Source: Patescibacteria group bacterium
Lineage (GTDB): Bacteria > Patescibacteriota > Patescibacteriia > Patescibacteriales > GWC2-42-12
Reading direction: 5' to 3'
DNA: 7,152 nucleotides
Assembly: GCA_018817545.1 (NCBI GenBank)
Contig: JAHITL010000016.1
Location: forward strand, 1 to 7,152
The notes under the pieces are model-generated. The model saw only the letters and a list, made by a program, of their open reading frames with translations, searched no databases and was not told the DNA's origin. Position 1 is the first letter of the stretch. Each line of letters starts with the position of its first letter. This document shows, piece after piece, positions 1-6,138 of this stretch. Made by a program: the position numbers and the translations under genes.

Positions 1-13
1 AAAAAAACAATAA

Positions 14-37
14 AATTAATAAATTAATAAATTAATA
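14..37. repeat. Three tandem copies of AATTAATA in the nusA leader
   Basis: The 8-base unit AATTAATA occurs three times back to back and decays into AATAAATTA just before the nusA start. The whole 50-base leader is A/T apart from one C and holds no Shine-Dalgarno-like sequence and no convincing promoter. An unstructured A/T leader could help initiation without a Shine-Dalgarno site, but that is inference. The repeat may also be simple slippage. Confidence 0.75.
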
Positions 38-50
38 AATAAATTATTTT

Positions 51-1298
51 ATGTCTTCAGAAATAATAAGCGCTATTAAACAAATTTGTGATGAGAAAGG
101 CTTGAGCTATGAATCAGTAGTGGAGACTATTGAATCAGCTTTGGCTGCTGCTTATCGAAAAGATTTTGGTGAAAAAAATCAAAATATTAAAGTTGTTTTT
201 AATTCAGAAAATGGTAAATCTGTTGTTTATGATGTTAAAACTGTTGTTGATGATTTGCCAGAAGAGATTATTAATCCAGTTGAATCAGCGCAAGTTGCTG
301 AGGTTTTGGATGGAGGAGTTGATGAAGAAGCTGAAGAGAGAAAATTTAATCCTAAAACACAAATTCAATTAAGCGATGCGAAGATATTAAAAAAATCAGC
401 TAAAATTGATGATGAAATCAAAACAGAATTAGAAGTGCATGAGAGTTATGGCAGAATGGCTGCTCAGACAGCTAAACAGGTTATTATTCAAAAATTAAGA
501 GAGGCAGAGCGTGAAATGATTTTTAGTGATTTTAAAAGTAAAGAGCATGAAGTTATCGCAGGAGTTGTGCAAAGATTAGAAGGCAGAGTGGTTTTAGTTG
601 ATTTAGATAGAACTATTGGTGTTTTGCCGCCAGAAGAGCAAATTTATGGAGAAAAATATAATCAAGGTGATAGAATAAAAGTTTATGTTAAGGCAGTTAA
701 TTTAACATCTAGGGGTTCAGAAATAATTTTATCAAGAACTTCAGAAGAAATTTTGAAAAAAGTTTTTTATTTGGAAATTCCAGAAATTTCTAATAATTTG
801 ATTGAAATTAAAGCAGTGGCAAGAGAGGCTGGTAGTCGCTCTAAAGTGGCTGTTTTGGCTACTGGAGAAAATATTGATCCGATTGGTTCTTGTGTTGGAC
901 AAAGAGGATCTAGGATTCAGACTGTTATTAAAGAATTGGGCGGAGAAAAAATTGATGTTATAGAATATGATGAAGAACCTATTAAATTTATTGCTAATGC
1001 GTTGGCGCCTGCTAAAGTTTTATCAATTAAACTTGATGAAAAAGAAAAGCGAGCTATAGTAACGGTATCTGATGATCAGCTATCATTGGCAATTGGCAGA
1101 AACGGTCAGAACGTGAGATTAGCAGCTCATTTGACTGGTTGGAAATTAGATTTAGTTGGTGAAAAAAGTGGAAAAATAGAGATTGTAACAGATAAAGAAG
1201 AGCCTAAATTAGAAGAAGAACTTATTAAAGTTGACGATGAAGTTGAAAAAAGCGTGAAAAAAGAAGGAAAAAAGAAAAGTAAGATAAATAAGAAATAA
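51..1298 (+). CDS. nusA: Transcription termination/antitermination factor NusA
   Basis: NusA binds RNA polymerase near the RNA exit channel and modulates pausing, intrinsic termination and antitermination. The protein has 415 residues. The N-terminal polymerase-binding domain is recognisable by ALAAAYRKDFG at about residues 30-40. An S1 domain covers about 165-230 (ending near LSRTS). KH1 covers about 240-305, with REAGSRSKVAV at 258-268 and its GxxG loop GQRG at 283-286. KH2 covers about 310-370, with GRNG at 349-352 and the family signature NVRLAAHLTGWKLDL. The last 40 residues are highly charged and end in a Lys-rich tail. The S1 domain begins roughly 30 residues later than in E. coli NusA, apparently because of an acidic insertion around residues 68-100. 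There is no Shine-Dalgarno site; the start is chosen because the family N-terminus begins here. The gene is followed by hppA rather than the common infB. Its tail is encoded by a tandem repeat (1287-1353). Confidence 0.96.
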   Translation: MSSEIISAIKQICDEKGLSYESVVETIESALAAAYRKDFGEKNQNIKVVFNSENGKSVVYDVKTVVDDLPEEIINPVESAQVAEVLDGGVDEEAEERKFNPKTQIQLSDAKILKKSAKIDDEIKTELEVHESYGRMAAQTAKQVIIQKLREAEREMIFSDFKSKEHEVIAGVVQRLEGRVVLVDLDRTIGVLPPEEQIYGEKYNQGDRIKVYVKAVNLTSRGSEIILSRTSEEILKKVFYLEIPEISNNLIEIKAVAREAGSRSKVAVLATGENIDPIGSCVGQRGSRIQTVIKELGGEKIDVIEYDEEPIKFIANALAPAKVLSIKLDEKEKRAIVTVSDDQLSLAIGRNGQNVRLAAHLTGWKLDLVGEKSGKIEIVTDKEEPKLEEELIKVDDEVEKSVKKEGKKKSKINKK

Positions 1299-1353
1299 AA
1301 ATAAGAAAAATAAGATAAATAAGATAAATAAGAAAAATAAGAGAAATAAGAAA
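1287..1353 (+). repeat. Tandem 9-base repeat spanning the nusA stop codon
   Basis: A unit of the form AATAAGAAA, AATAAGATA or AATAAGAGA occurs once at 1287-1295 in the nusA frame, coding the last residues Asn-Lys-Lys. After the four bases TAAA (1296-1299), which contain the nusA stop, six more units follow without a break at 1300-1353. The period is a multiple of three, and the later units lie one frame away from nusA. That frame stays open to a TAA at 1384-1386. The repeat fills most of the nusA-hppA spacer, which shows no GC-containing hairpin and no terminator, so read-through into hppA is plausible. Confidence 0.9.
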
Positions 1354-1398
1354 AATTATTTGTTTATTATTAATTTTAATATTTAATTATACAAATCT

Positions 1399-3390
1399 AT
1401 GTCATTAATTATGTGGTTTATCCTTGGTAGCGCAGTTTTGGCAATTGTTTATGGAGTTATTTTAATTAAACTTATATTGCGTTTGTCAGCAGGCAATGAA
1501 AAAATGCAGGAAATTGCTCGCGCTATTCAAGATGGCGCGCAAGCTTTTTTAAATCGTCAATACAGAACAATAGCTGTTGTTGCTGTAGTTTTATTTATTA
1601 TTATTGGTGTAGTCCCAGGTTTAGGATGGAAAATGGCAGGAGCTTTTATTTTGGGAGCTTTTTTGTCAGCTTTAACTGGTTATATCGGAATGAATGTTTC
1701 TGTCCGAGCTAATGTTCGAACAGCTGAAGCAGCTAGATCTGGTATAAAACAAGCTTTATCAGTAGCTGTGCGTGGAGGAAGTGTTACAGGGATGTTGGTA
1801 GTTGGATTAGCTCTTTTAGGTACAGCTGGTTTTTATTTTTTAACAAAAGATATTCATGCTTTACTAGGTTTAGGTTTTGGTGGTTCTTTAATTTCTATTT
1901 TTGCTCGTTTAGGCGGAGGTATTTTTACAAAGGCTGCTGATGTTGGCGCTGATTTGGTTGGAAAAATTGAAGCAGGCATTCCTGAAGATGATCCACGTAA
2001 TCCAGCAGTTATTGCTGATAATGTTGGTGACAATGTTGGTGATTGCGCAGGAATGGCAGCTGATTTATTTGAAACTTATGTAGTTACTTCTATTGCCACT
2101 ATGCTTCTTGGCTCATTGCTTTTTGTTGGTTTTGGAAATGCTGTTTTGTATCCTCTAGCAATTGGAGCTGTTTCAATTATCACTTCAATTATTGGAACAT
2201 TTTTTATTAAATTAGAATCATCTGAAAATATTATGGGAGCGCTTTACAAGGGTATGATTTCTGCTGGTTTATTGGCTGCTATTGCTTTCTATTTTTTAAC
2301 TAATTGGATGATGATGGATAATGGTCAATATAGCGCATTTAATCTTTATTTAGCTTCATTGGTTGGTTTATTATTGACAATGGCGATGGTTGTTATTACA
2401 GAATATTATACTTCAACTCAATATAAGCCTGTTAAAGATATTGCAGAAGCTTCTAAAACTGGTCATGGCACAAATGTTATTGCCGGTTTAGCAGTTTCAA
2501 TGAAGTCAACAGCTTTGCCTGTTATTGCTATTGTTATTGCTATTTTAGTTGCTTTTTCTTTGGCAGGACTTTATGGTGTTGCTATCGCAGCTATGGCAAT
2601 GTTATCAATGGCAGGAATTATTGTTGCTATTGATTCTTATGGACCAATCACTGATAATGCAGGAGGAATAGCGGAAATGGCAAAAATGGGTGATTCAGTT
2701 AGAGCAATTACTGACCCTTTAGATGCAGTTGGTAATACAACTAAAGCAATAACAAAAGGATATGCTATTGGTTCAGCTGCTTTAGCTGCTTTGGTATTAT
2801 TTGCTGATTTTACTCATAGTTTACCAGATACTTATCAATTTTTGATTAATGATCCTAAAGTTTTAGCAGGTTTGTTTATTGGTGGACTTTTGCCTTATTA
2901 TTTTGCAGCTTTATCTATGCAATCTGTTGGACGCGCAGCTGGTTCAGTTGTTGAAGATGTTCGTAATCAATTCAAAGAAAAACCAGGGATTATGGAAGGA
3001 ACAGATAAGCCAGATTATAAACGTACTGTTGATATTGTTACAAAAGCAGCTCTTAAGGAAATGATTGTGCCAGCTTTAATACCAGTTGTTGTTCCAATTC
3101 TTGTTGGTTTCTTTCTTGGTATTTATGCTTTGGGCGGGTTGCTTTTAGGGGCAATTATTACAGGTATTTTTGTAGCAATTTCTATGACATCAGGTGGAGG
3201 AGCTTGGGATAATGCTAAAAAATATATTGAAAGTGGTAATTTTGGCGGCAAAGGTTCAGATGCTTATAAGGCAGCTGTTACAGGCGATACAGTTGGAGAT
3301 CCTTACAAAGATACTGCAGGTCCAGCGATTAATCCTATGATTAAAATATTAAATATAGTAGCTTTAATGATTGTAGCATTGTTGTTGTAA
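1399..3390 (+). CDS. hppA: K+-independent proton-pumping membrane pyrophosphatase
   Basis: This integral membrane enzyme hydrolyses pyrophosphate and couples it to proton transport. The 663 residues fit the bacterial family, and hydrophobic segments run the whole length (about 16 helices expected; I did not run a predictor). The catalytic signature is intact: [11 protein letters not shown] at 181-191 and the Asp-rich DNVGDNVGD at 207-215, which bind Mg-pyrophosphate. A second conserved site, [13 protein letters not shown], is at 599-611, and [13 protein letters not shown] begins at 630. The subtype motif GNTTKAIT lies at 445-452. Lys449 and Thr452 are the residues known to mark K+-independent enzymes, where K+-dependent ones carry Ala in the Lys position, so H+ rather than Na+ pumping is expected. 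There is no Shine-Dalgarno site. The gene sits 100 bases after nusA and 35 bases before tig on the same strand, probably one transcript. In a reduced genome it could salvage energy from pyrophosphate made in biosynthesis (inference). Confidence 0.96.
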   Translation: MSLIMWFILGSAVLAIVYGVILIKLILRLSAGNEKMQEIARAIQDGAQAFLNRQYRTIAVVAVVLFIIIGVVPGLGWKMAGAFILGAFLSALTGYIGMNVSVRANVRTAEAARSGIKQALSVAVRGGSVTGMLVVGLALLGTAGFYFLTKDIHALLGLGFGGSLISIFARLGGGIFTKAADVGADLVGKIEAGIPEDDPRNPAVIADNVGDNVGDCAGMAADLFETYVVTSIATMLLGSLLFVGFGNAVLYPLAIGAVSIITSIIGTFFIKLESSENIMGALYKGMISAGLLAAIAFYFLTNWMMMDNGQYSAFNLYLASLVGLLLTMAMVVITEYYTSTQYKPVKDIAEASKTGHGTNVIAGLAVSMKSTALPVIAIVIAILVAFSLAGLYGVAIAAMAMLSMAGIIVAIDSYGPITDNAGGIAEMAKMGDSVRAITDPLDAVGNTTKAITKGYAIGSAALAALVLFADFTHSLPDTYQFLINDPKVLAGLFIGGLLPYYFAALSMQSVGRAAGSVVEDVRNQFKEKPGIMEGTDKPDYKRTVDIVTKAALKEMIVPALIPVVVPILVGFFLGIYALGGLLLGAIITGIFVAISMTSGGGAWDNAKKYIESGNFGGKGSDAYKAAVTGDTVGDPYKDTAGPAINPMIKILNIVALMIVALLL

Positions 3391-3425
3391 AAAATATTAA
3401 AGTATTAAAATTGATAAATTAATTT

Positions 3426-4712
3426 ATGAATATACAAAAAAAAGATTTGGGCAAATCACAAGTTGAATTAACTGTTGAGCTTAGCGTTGAAGAATTTCAA
3501 CAATATATCAATCGTGGTGTGATTAAAATTTCTCAAGAAGTAAAAATAGAAGGTTTTAGACCTGGAAAAGCATCTTATGAAATATTAAAAAGTAAAGTTG
3601 GTGAAATGGCTATTTTGGAAGAGGCTGCTAGAATTGCTATTAATAAGACGATTGATCAAGCGATTAAGGGTCAGATTACTGAGCAATTAGTTGGACAACC
3701 ACAAATTGATATTACTAAATTAGCTCCTAATAATCCTTTGGAATATAAGGCAGTTATTACAATATTGCCTGATGTTGAATTGGGAGATTATAAAAATGCT
3801 AAAGTGGAATTAGCAAAATCTAAAGTTGAAGATGAGGAAGTTAAAAAAATAATTAATCATTTACAAGAAACCCGTTGTGTTGAAAAAATATCCGAAGAAG
3901 TAATTAAATTAGGTGATAAAGTAATTGTAAATATTGAAATGTTTATTGATAAAGTGCCTGTTGAAGGTGGACAAGGAAAGGGGACAGCTGTTATTATTGG
4001 CAAAGATTATGTTGTGCCAGGTTTTGGCAATAAATTAATTGGAGCCCAGCGTAATGATGTTAGAGAATTTAGCTTGCCTTATCCAAATGATTTTTATCAG
4101 GCTCATTTAGCCGGAAAGTTGGTTGACTTTAGAGCAAAGGTTGAAGAAATATATCAACGGGAATTACCAGAAGTTGATGGGGAATTTGCTAAAACTTTTG
4201 GTTTATCAAGTGTTTTTGAGTTAGAAGAAAATATTAAAAAAAGTATATTAGTAGAAAAAGAACAAGAAGAAGAACAAAAGACAGAAAAAATAATGATGGA
4301 AAAAATTATTAGTCAAGCTAAGTTTGGCGATCTTCCAGAATTATTAATTAATCATGAGGCTGAAGTTATGATGTCAGAGCTTGAATATGGCGTGACTAGT
4401 CAAGGTGGTAAATTTGATGATTATTTAAGCCATCTTAAAAAAACCAAAAATCAGTTAATGTTGGAAATATTGCCTGATGCAATAAAACGAGTTAAAGTTT
4501 CTTTAGTTATTCGCGCGATTGCTCATAAAGAAAAGATAATAGCGACAGACAAAGAGATTGAAGTAGAAGTTGAAAAATTATTAAAACAGTATGGAACTAA
4601 AGATGATATTAGAGAAAGAATAAATAGCCAAGCTTATAAAGATTATCTAGTAAATAATTTAGCTGGCAAAAAAGTGATTGAAAAATTGAAAGAATGGAAT
4701 ATTCAAGATTAG
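3426..4712 (+). CDS. tig: Trigger factor, ribosome-associated chaperone
   Basis: Trigger factor binds at the ribosome exit tunnel and shields emerging chains; it also has peptidyl-prolyl isomerase activity. All three domains are visible in 428 residues, close to the 432 of E. coli. The N-terminal ribosome-binding domain (about 1-115) has the signature loop GFRPGKAS at 43-50, aligning with E. coli GFRKGKVP; the final Pro is Ser here. An FKBP-type isomerase domain covers about 160-245 with VPGFGNKLIGA near 197-207, followed by RELPEV. The helical chaperone arms (about 255-428) are rich in Lys and Glu. There is no Shine-Dalgarno site, and the leader is only 35 bases from the hppA stop, so co-transcription with hppA is likely. 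Trigger factor is often followed by clpP and clpX; here an A/T spacer and smpB come next. It ends with TAG, whereas the other complete genes use TAA. Confidence 0.95.
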   Translation: MNIQKKDLGKSQVELTVELSVEEFQQYINRGVIKISQEVKIEGFRPGKASYEILKSKVGEMAILEEAARIAINKTIDQAIKGQITEQLVGQPQIDITKLAPNNPLEYKAVITILPDVELGDYKNAKVELAKSKVEDEEVKKIINHLQETRCVEKISEEVIKLGDKVIVNIEMFIDKVPVEGGQGKGTAVIIGKDYVVPGFGNKLIGAQRNDVREFSLPYPNDFYQAHLAGKLVDFRAKVEEIYQRELPEVDGEFAKTFGLSSVFELEENIKKSILVEKEQEEEQKTEKIMMEKIISQAKFGDLPELLINHEAEVMMSELEYGVTSQGGKFDDYLSHLKKTKNQLMLEILPDAIKRVKVSLVIRAIAHKEKIIATDKEIEVEVEKLLKQYGTKDDIRERINSQAYKDYLVNNLAGKKVIEKLKEWNIQD

Positions 4713-4779
4713 TTTGTAGTTGATAGTTAGTAGAAAATTTAATAATACAATTGTTAGCTTTTAGAAAATATAAAAATAG

Positions 4780-4906
4780 AATTTTTTAATTTTTTAATTT
4801 TTAATTTTATAAATAATTTTTAATGTTTTAATTTTTAATTTAGAATTTAAAGGTTTGTTTAGAAATTAAAAATTAGAATTTATTTAAAAATTACAAAATT
4901 ACAAAA
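4780..4906. repeat. A/T spacer with tandem repeats and a long A/T inverted repeat
   Basis: The tig-smpB spacer (4713-4978) is almost entirely A and T and contains no credible gene. AATTTTTT is repeated at 4780-4787 and 4788-4795 and decays into shorter AATTTTT units. TTACAAAA is repeated at 4891-4898 and 4899-4906. Between them 4825-4841 can pair with 4863-4879 (17 pairs, two of them G-U; the core AATTTTTAATTT against AAATTAAAAATT is perfect), leaving a 21-base loop. The hairpin is long but A/U only, so its stability is doubtful. It may help end the nusA-hppA-tig transcript, but no GC-rich terminator stem is present. Confidence 0.6.
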
Positions 4907-4978
4907 TTAAAAATTAGTTAAAAACTTTAATTTTAAACTTCCTTTAAATTTTTTCTACAAGTTGCAAGTTAAAAAAAT

Positions 4979-5455
4979 ATGCCTGTTTTAGCAGTCAATA
5001 AGAGGGCTCATTTTGATTACGAAGTTTTAGAAACTTTTAAAGCTGGTTTGGTTTTGTTTGGTCATGAAGTTAAGGCGGTAAAAAACGGGCAGATAAATTT
5101 ATTAGGTAGTTATGTTGTTTTTAAAAATTTAGCAGGAAAAGTTTTGCCTGAAATGTATTTAATTAATGCTCATATTTCTCAATATAAATACACTAGTTCT
5201 TTGGGAGAATATAATCCAATACGATCAAGAAAAATTTTGCTTAAGAAAAAAGAAATAAGACGTTTAGTCGGTAAAACACAAGAACCTGGCTTGACATTGG
5301 TGCCATTAAAAATATATACTAATCATAGTTTTATAAAATTGGAATTTGCTCTTACTAAAGGTAAAAAAAAGTATGATAAACGAGAAGCAATTAAAAAAAG
5401 AGATGTAGAAAGAGATATTAGAACTTTAACAAAAAGTAAAAATTATAAATTATAA
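4979..5455 (+). CDS. smpB: SsrA-binding protein SmpB
   Basis: SmpB binds the tRNA-like domain of tmRNA, carries it to stalled ribosomes, and its C-terminal tail occupies the empty mRNA channel during trans-translation. The protein has 158 residues, near the usual 160. It shows the family pattern: NKRAHFDYEVLETFKAG at 7-23, GHEVKAVKNG at 28-37 (the GTEVK region), INAHISQY at 62-69, RKILLKKKEIRRLVGK around 84-99, GLTLVPLKIY at 104-113, and the basic tail motif GKKKYDKREAIKKRD at 128-142. DKR at 133-135 matches the conserved DKR of the tail that inserts into the ribosome. There is no Shine-Dalgarno site; the 5' flank contains CAAGTT twice, probably by chance. The gene lies 74 bases upstream of ssrA, its RNA partner, a functionally meaningful arrangement seen in many bacteria. 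Its last codons fall in a 7-base tandem repeat. Confidence 0.96.
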   Translation: MPVLAVNKRAHFDYEVLETFKAGLVLFGHEVKAVKNGQINLLGSYVVFKNLAGKVLPEMYLINAHISQYKYTSSLGEYNPIRSRKILLKKKEIRRLVGKTQEPGLTLVPLKIYTNHSFIKLEFALTKGKKKYDKREAIKKRDVERDIRTLTKSKNYKL

Positions 5456-5460
5456 ATTAT
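5440..5460 (+). repeat. Three tandem copies of AAATTAT across the smpB stop
   Basis: The 7-base unit AAATTAT is repeated three times without error, beginning inside the last smpB codons and ending five bases beyond its TAA. It codes the final Lys-Asn-Tyr-Lys-Leu of SmpB. Because 7 is not a multiple of 3, gain or loss of a unit would change the reading frame and the tail sequence. Confidence 0.85.
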
Positions 5461-5500
5461 AACTTTATTTTTAATTGTTTTGATTTTATTAAAAATTGTT

Positions 5501-5521
5501 TGAAAATTGAAAATTGAAAAT
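5501..5521. repeat. Three tandem copies of TGAAAAT upstream of ssrA
   Basis: Three perfect 7-base units lie directly upstream of the tmRNA gene, where its promoter should be. I could not assign a convincing -10/-35 pair: TTGTTT at 5496-5501 with TTAAAT at 5521-5526 has a 19-base gap and a poor -10. Either the promoter is degenerate or the tmRNA precursor starts further upstream and is trimmed. Confidence 0.8.
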
Positions 5522-5529
5522 TAAATTAC

Positions 5530-5912
5530 GGGGATGCTAGGCATCGATAATAAAATGCTTAAGAAATATTCAGGGCGTGCGTTTCAGCTGGCACGTTAAT
5601 CACGCTGAAAAAACATAAGTGTAAAAGACTTATCTAGCAAAGTTGCGTTTGCTTTTCGCATTCCAACTTTAGCTACTGTTACAGCCTAATAGCTGCAACC
5701 ATTTGCCTGGTGATTTCTAATAGCCACAAGCAAGTGTTATTTTTTTAGGATAGGCTATTTAATAATTCTAGGTAATTAGCCGAAATAAATAGAATTAGCT
5801 GCTAACACTTTTGTTTTGCTTCGATGTTATCAGTGAAAAATTAAGCAATACTAATCCTGTAAATATGTTTTTTAAGATTTATTAGACGTGGGTTCAACTC
5901 CCACCATCTCCA
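5530..5912 (+). ncRNA. ssrA: tmRNA (one-piece), ribosome rescue RNA
   Basis: tmRNA enters stalled ribosomes as an alanyl-tRNA, then serves as the message for a degradation tag. The acceptor stem pairs GGGGATG (5530-5536) with CATCTCC (5905-5911). The third pair is G-U (5532 with 5909), the alanine identity element, and A5912 is the discriminator. The T arm is GTGGG TTCAACT CCCAC. The long helix joining the halves is visible: AATAAA, CTTAA and ATATT near 5549-5570 pair with partners near 5865-5881. Pseudoknot 1 has CGTGC (5576-5580) with GCACG (5591-5595), interlocked with TTTCAGC (5582-5588) and GCTGAAA (5604-5610). A tag frame follows, then AATAGCC (5719-5725) pairs with GGCTATT (5753-5759), interlocked with AAGTGTTA (5732-5739) and TAACACTT (5803-5810). 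The CCA end is not encoded; the DNA continues CAGGGG, so CCA must be added. About 383 nt, undivided and not permuted. Confidence 0.96.
5621..5689 (+). other. tmRNA tag reading frame (resume codon GUA, stops UAA-UAG)
   Basis: The proposed resume codon GUA lies 10 bases after pseudoknot 1, close to the 11-base spacing in E. coli. It is preceded by UAAGU, keeping U at -5 and A at -4 as in E. coli UAGUC. The frame begins Val-Lys-Asp-Leu-Ser, runs 22 codons, ends Leu-Ala-Thr-Val-Thr-Ala, and stops at UAA (5687) followed at once by UAG. The stops sit in the loop of a helix pairing GTTACAGC (5678-5685) with GCTGCAAC (one mismatch), as expected for tmRNA helix 5. The tag is longer than most and lacks the usual Leu-Ala-Ala end. 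A rival frame from GCA at 5637 (AKLRLLFAFQL, stop at 5670) would end before helix 5, so it is less likely. Confidence 0.7.
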
Positions 5913-5951
5913 CAGGGGAGTTTTTAAAATTCCAAAAAAGTTAAAAATAAA

Positions 5952-5962
5952 TAAGGAGGTGA
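5952..5962 (+). promoter_or_regulatory. Perfect Shine-Dalgarno site for the small ORF at 5968
   Basis: TAAGGAGGTGA is complementary over all 11 bases to the usual bacterial 16S 3' end (UCACCUCCUUA). Its GGAGG core ends 8 bases before the ATG at 5968, an ideal distance, which selects that start over the second ATG at 5977. No other protein gene in the window has a recognisable Shine-Dalgarno site. Confidence 0.92.
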
Positions 5963-5967
5963 GAAGG

Positions 5968-6132
5968 ATGAAAAAAATGAAAGTATTTGAGATGATTATA
6001 GTTTATGATAATTCTGAAAAGGAGTTTGTGCTGAAGATTTTCGCTAAAAATTTTTCAGCAGCAATGGAAAAATATTTAAGGATAAAGAAGGAGGATCCCC
6101 TCATTAAAACAGCATATTTGGTAGCTGGTTAA
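5968..6132 (+). CDS. Small unrecognised protein, 54 residues, between ssrA and tRNA-Leu
   Basis: I do not recognise this protein and assign no function. It begins MKKMKVFEMIIVYDN and ends IKTAYLVAG with TAA. By eye it reads as strand (4-14), strand (18-28), amphipathic helix with AKNFSAAMEKYL (27-38), charged turn (IKKED), strand (46-53), a compact beta-beta-alpha-beta layout. There is no signal peptide, membrane segment, cysteine or obvious catalytic motif. It is soluble and Lys-rich, with about as many acidic residues as neutral polar ones. Coding is supported by the perfect Shine-Dalgarno site at ideal spacing and by a protein-like alternation of hydrophobic residues. Codons such as CTG, CTC, CCC, GTG and AGG are commoner than in the neighbouring genes, hinting at a different origin or expression class. 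It starts 55 bases after the tmRNA end, and a strong hairpin begins 7 bases after its stop. It could be a native conserved small gene or a relic of an element that used ssrA as a target. Confidence 0.8.
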   Translation: MKKMKVFEMIIVYDNSEKEFVLKIFAKNFSAAMEKYLRIKKEDPLIKTAYLVAG

Positions 6133-6138
6133 GAAAAT

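Noticed and set aside
130..372. 80-codon open frame in another frame inside nusA
   Set aside because: It is Leu/Lys-rich low-complexity protein caused by A/T-rich codons, fully inside a well-supported gene.
1287..1353. CRISPR-like array
   Set aside because: Units are contiguous 9-mers with no spacers, far shorter than CRISPR repeats, and no cas gene is present.
1300..1386. Separate small gene in the 9-base repeat after nusA
   Set aside because: It has no start codon or ribosome site, and its Asn/Lys repeat simply reflects the DNA period. It is better described as a repeat tail out of frame with nusA.
2879..3064. 61-codon open frame inside hppA
   Set aside because: It is a shadow of conserved pyrophosphatase coding sequence, with no start signals of its own.
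4713..4978. Riboswitch or structured RNA upstream of smpB
   Set aside because: No GC-containing helices or conserved motifs are seen; only A/U pairing from low-complexity repeats.
5521..5526. Promoter of ssrA (TTGTTT/TTAAAT)
   Set aside because: The spacer is 19 bases, the -10 matches only four of six, and it lies too close to the mature 5' end; in such A/T sequence this occurs by chance.
5637..5672. Alternative tmRNA tag from GCA, AKLRLLFAFQL
   Set aside because: It begins with the common GCA codon but stops before helix 5, lacks the U(-5)/A(-4) pattern, and sits further from pseudoknot 1 than expected.
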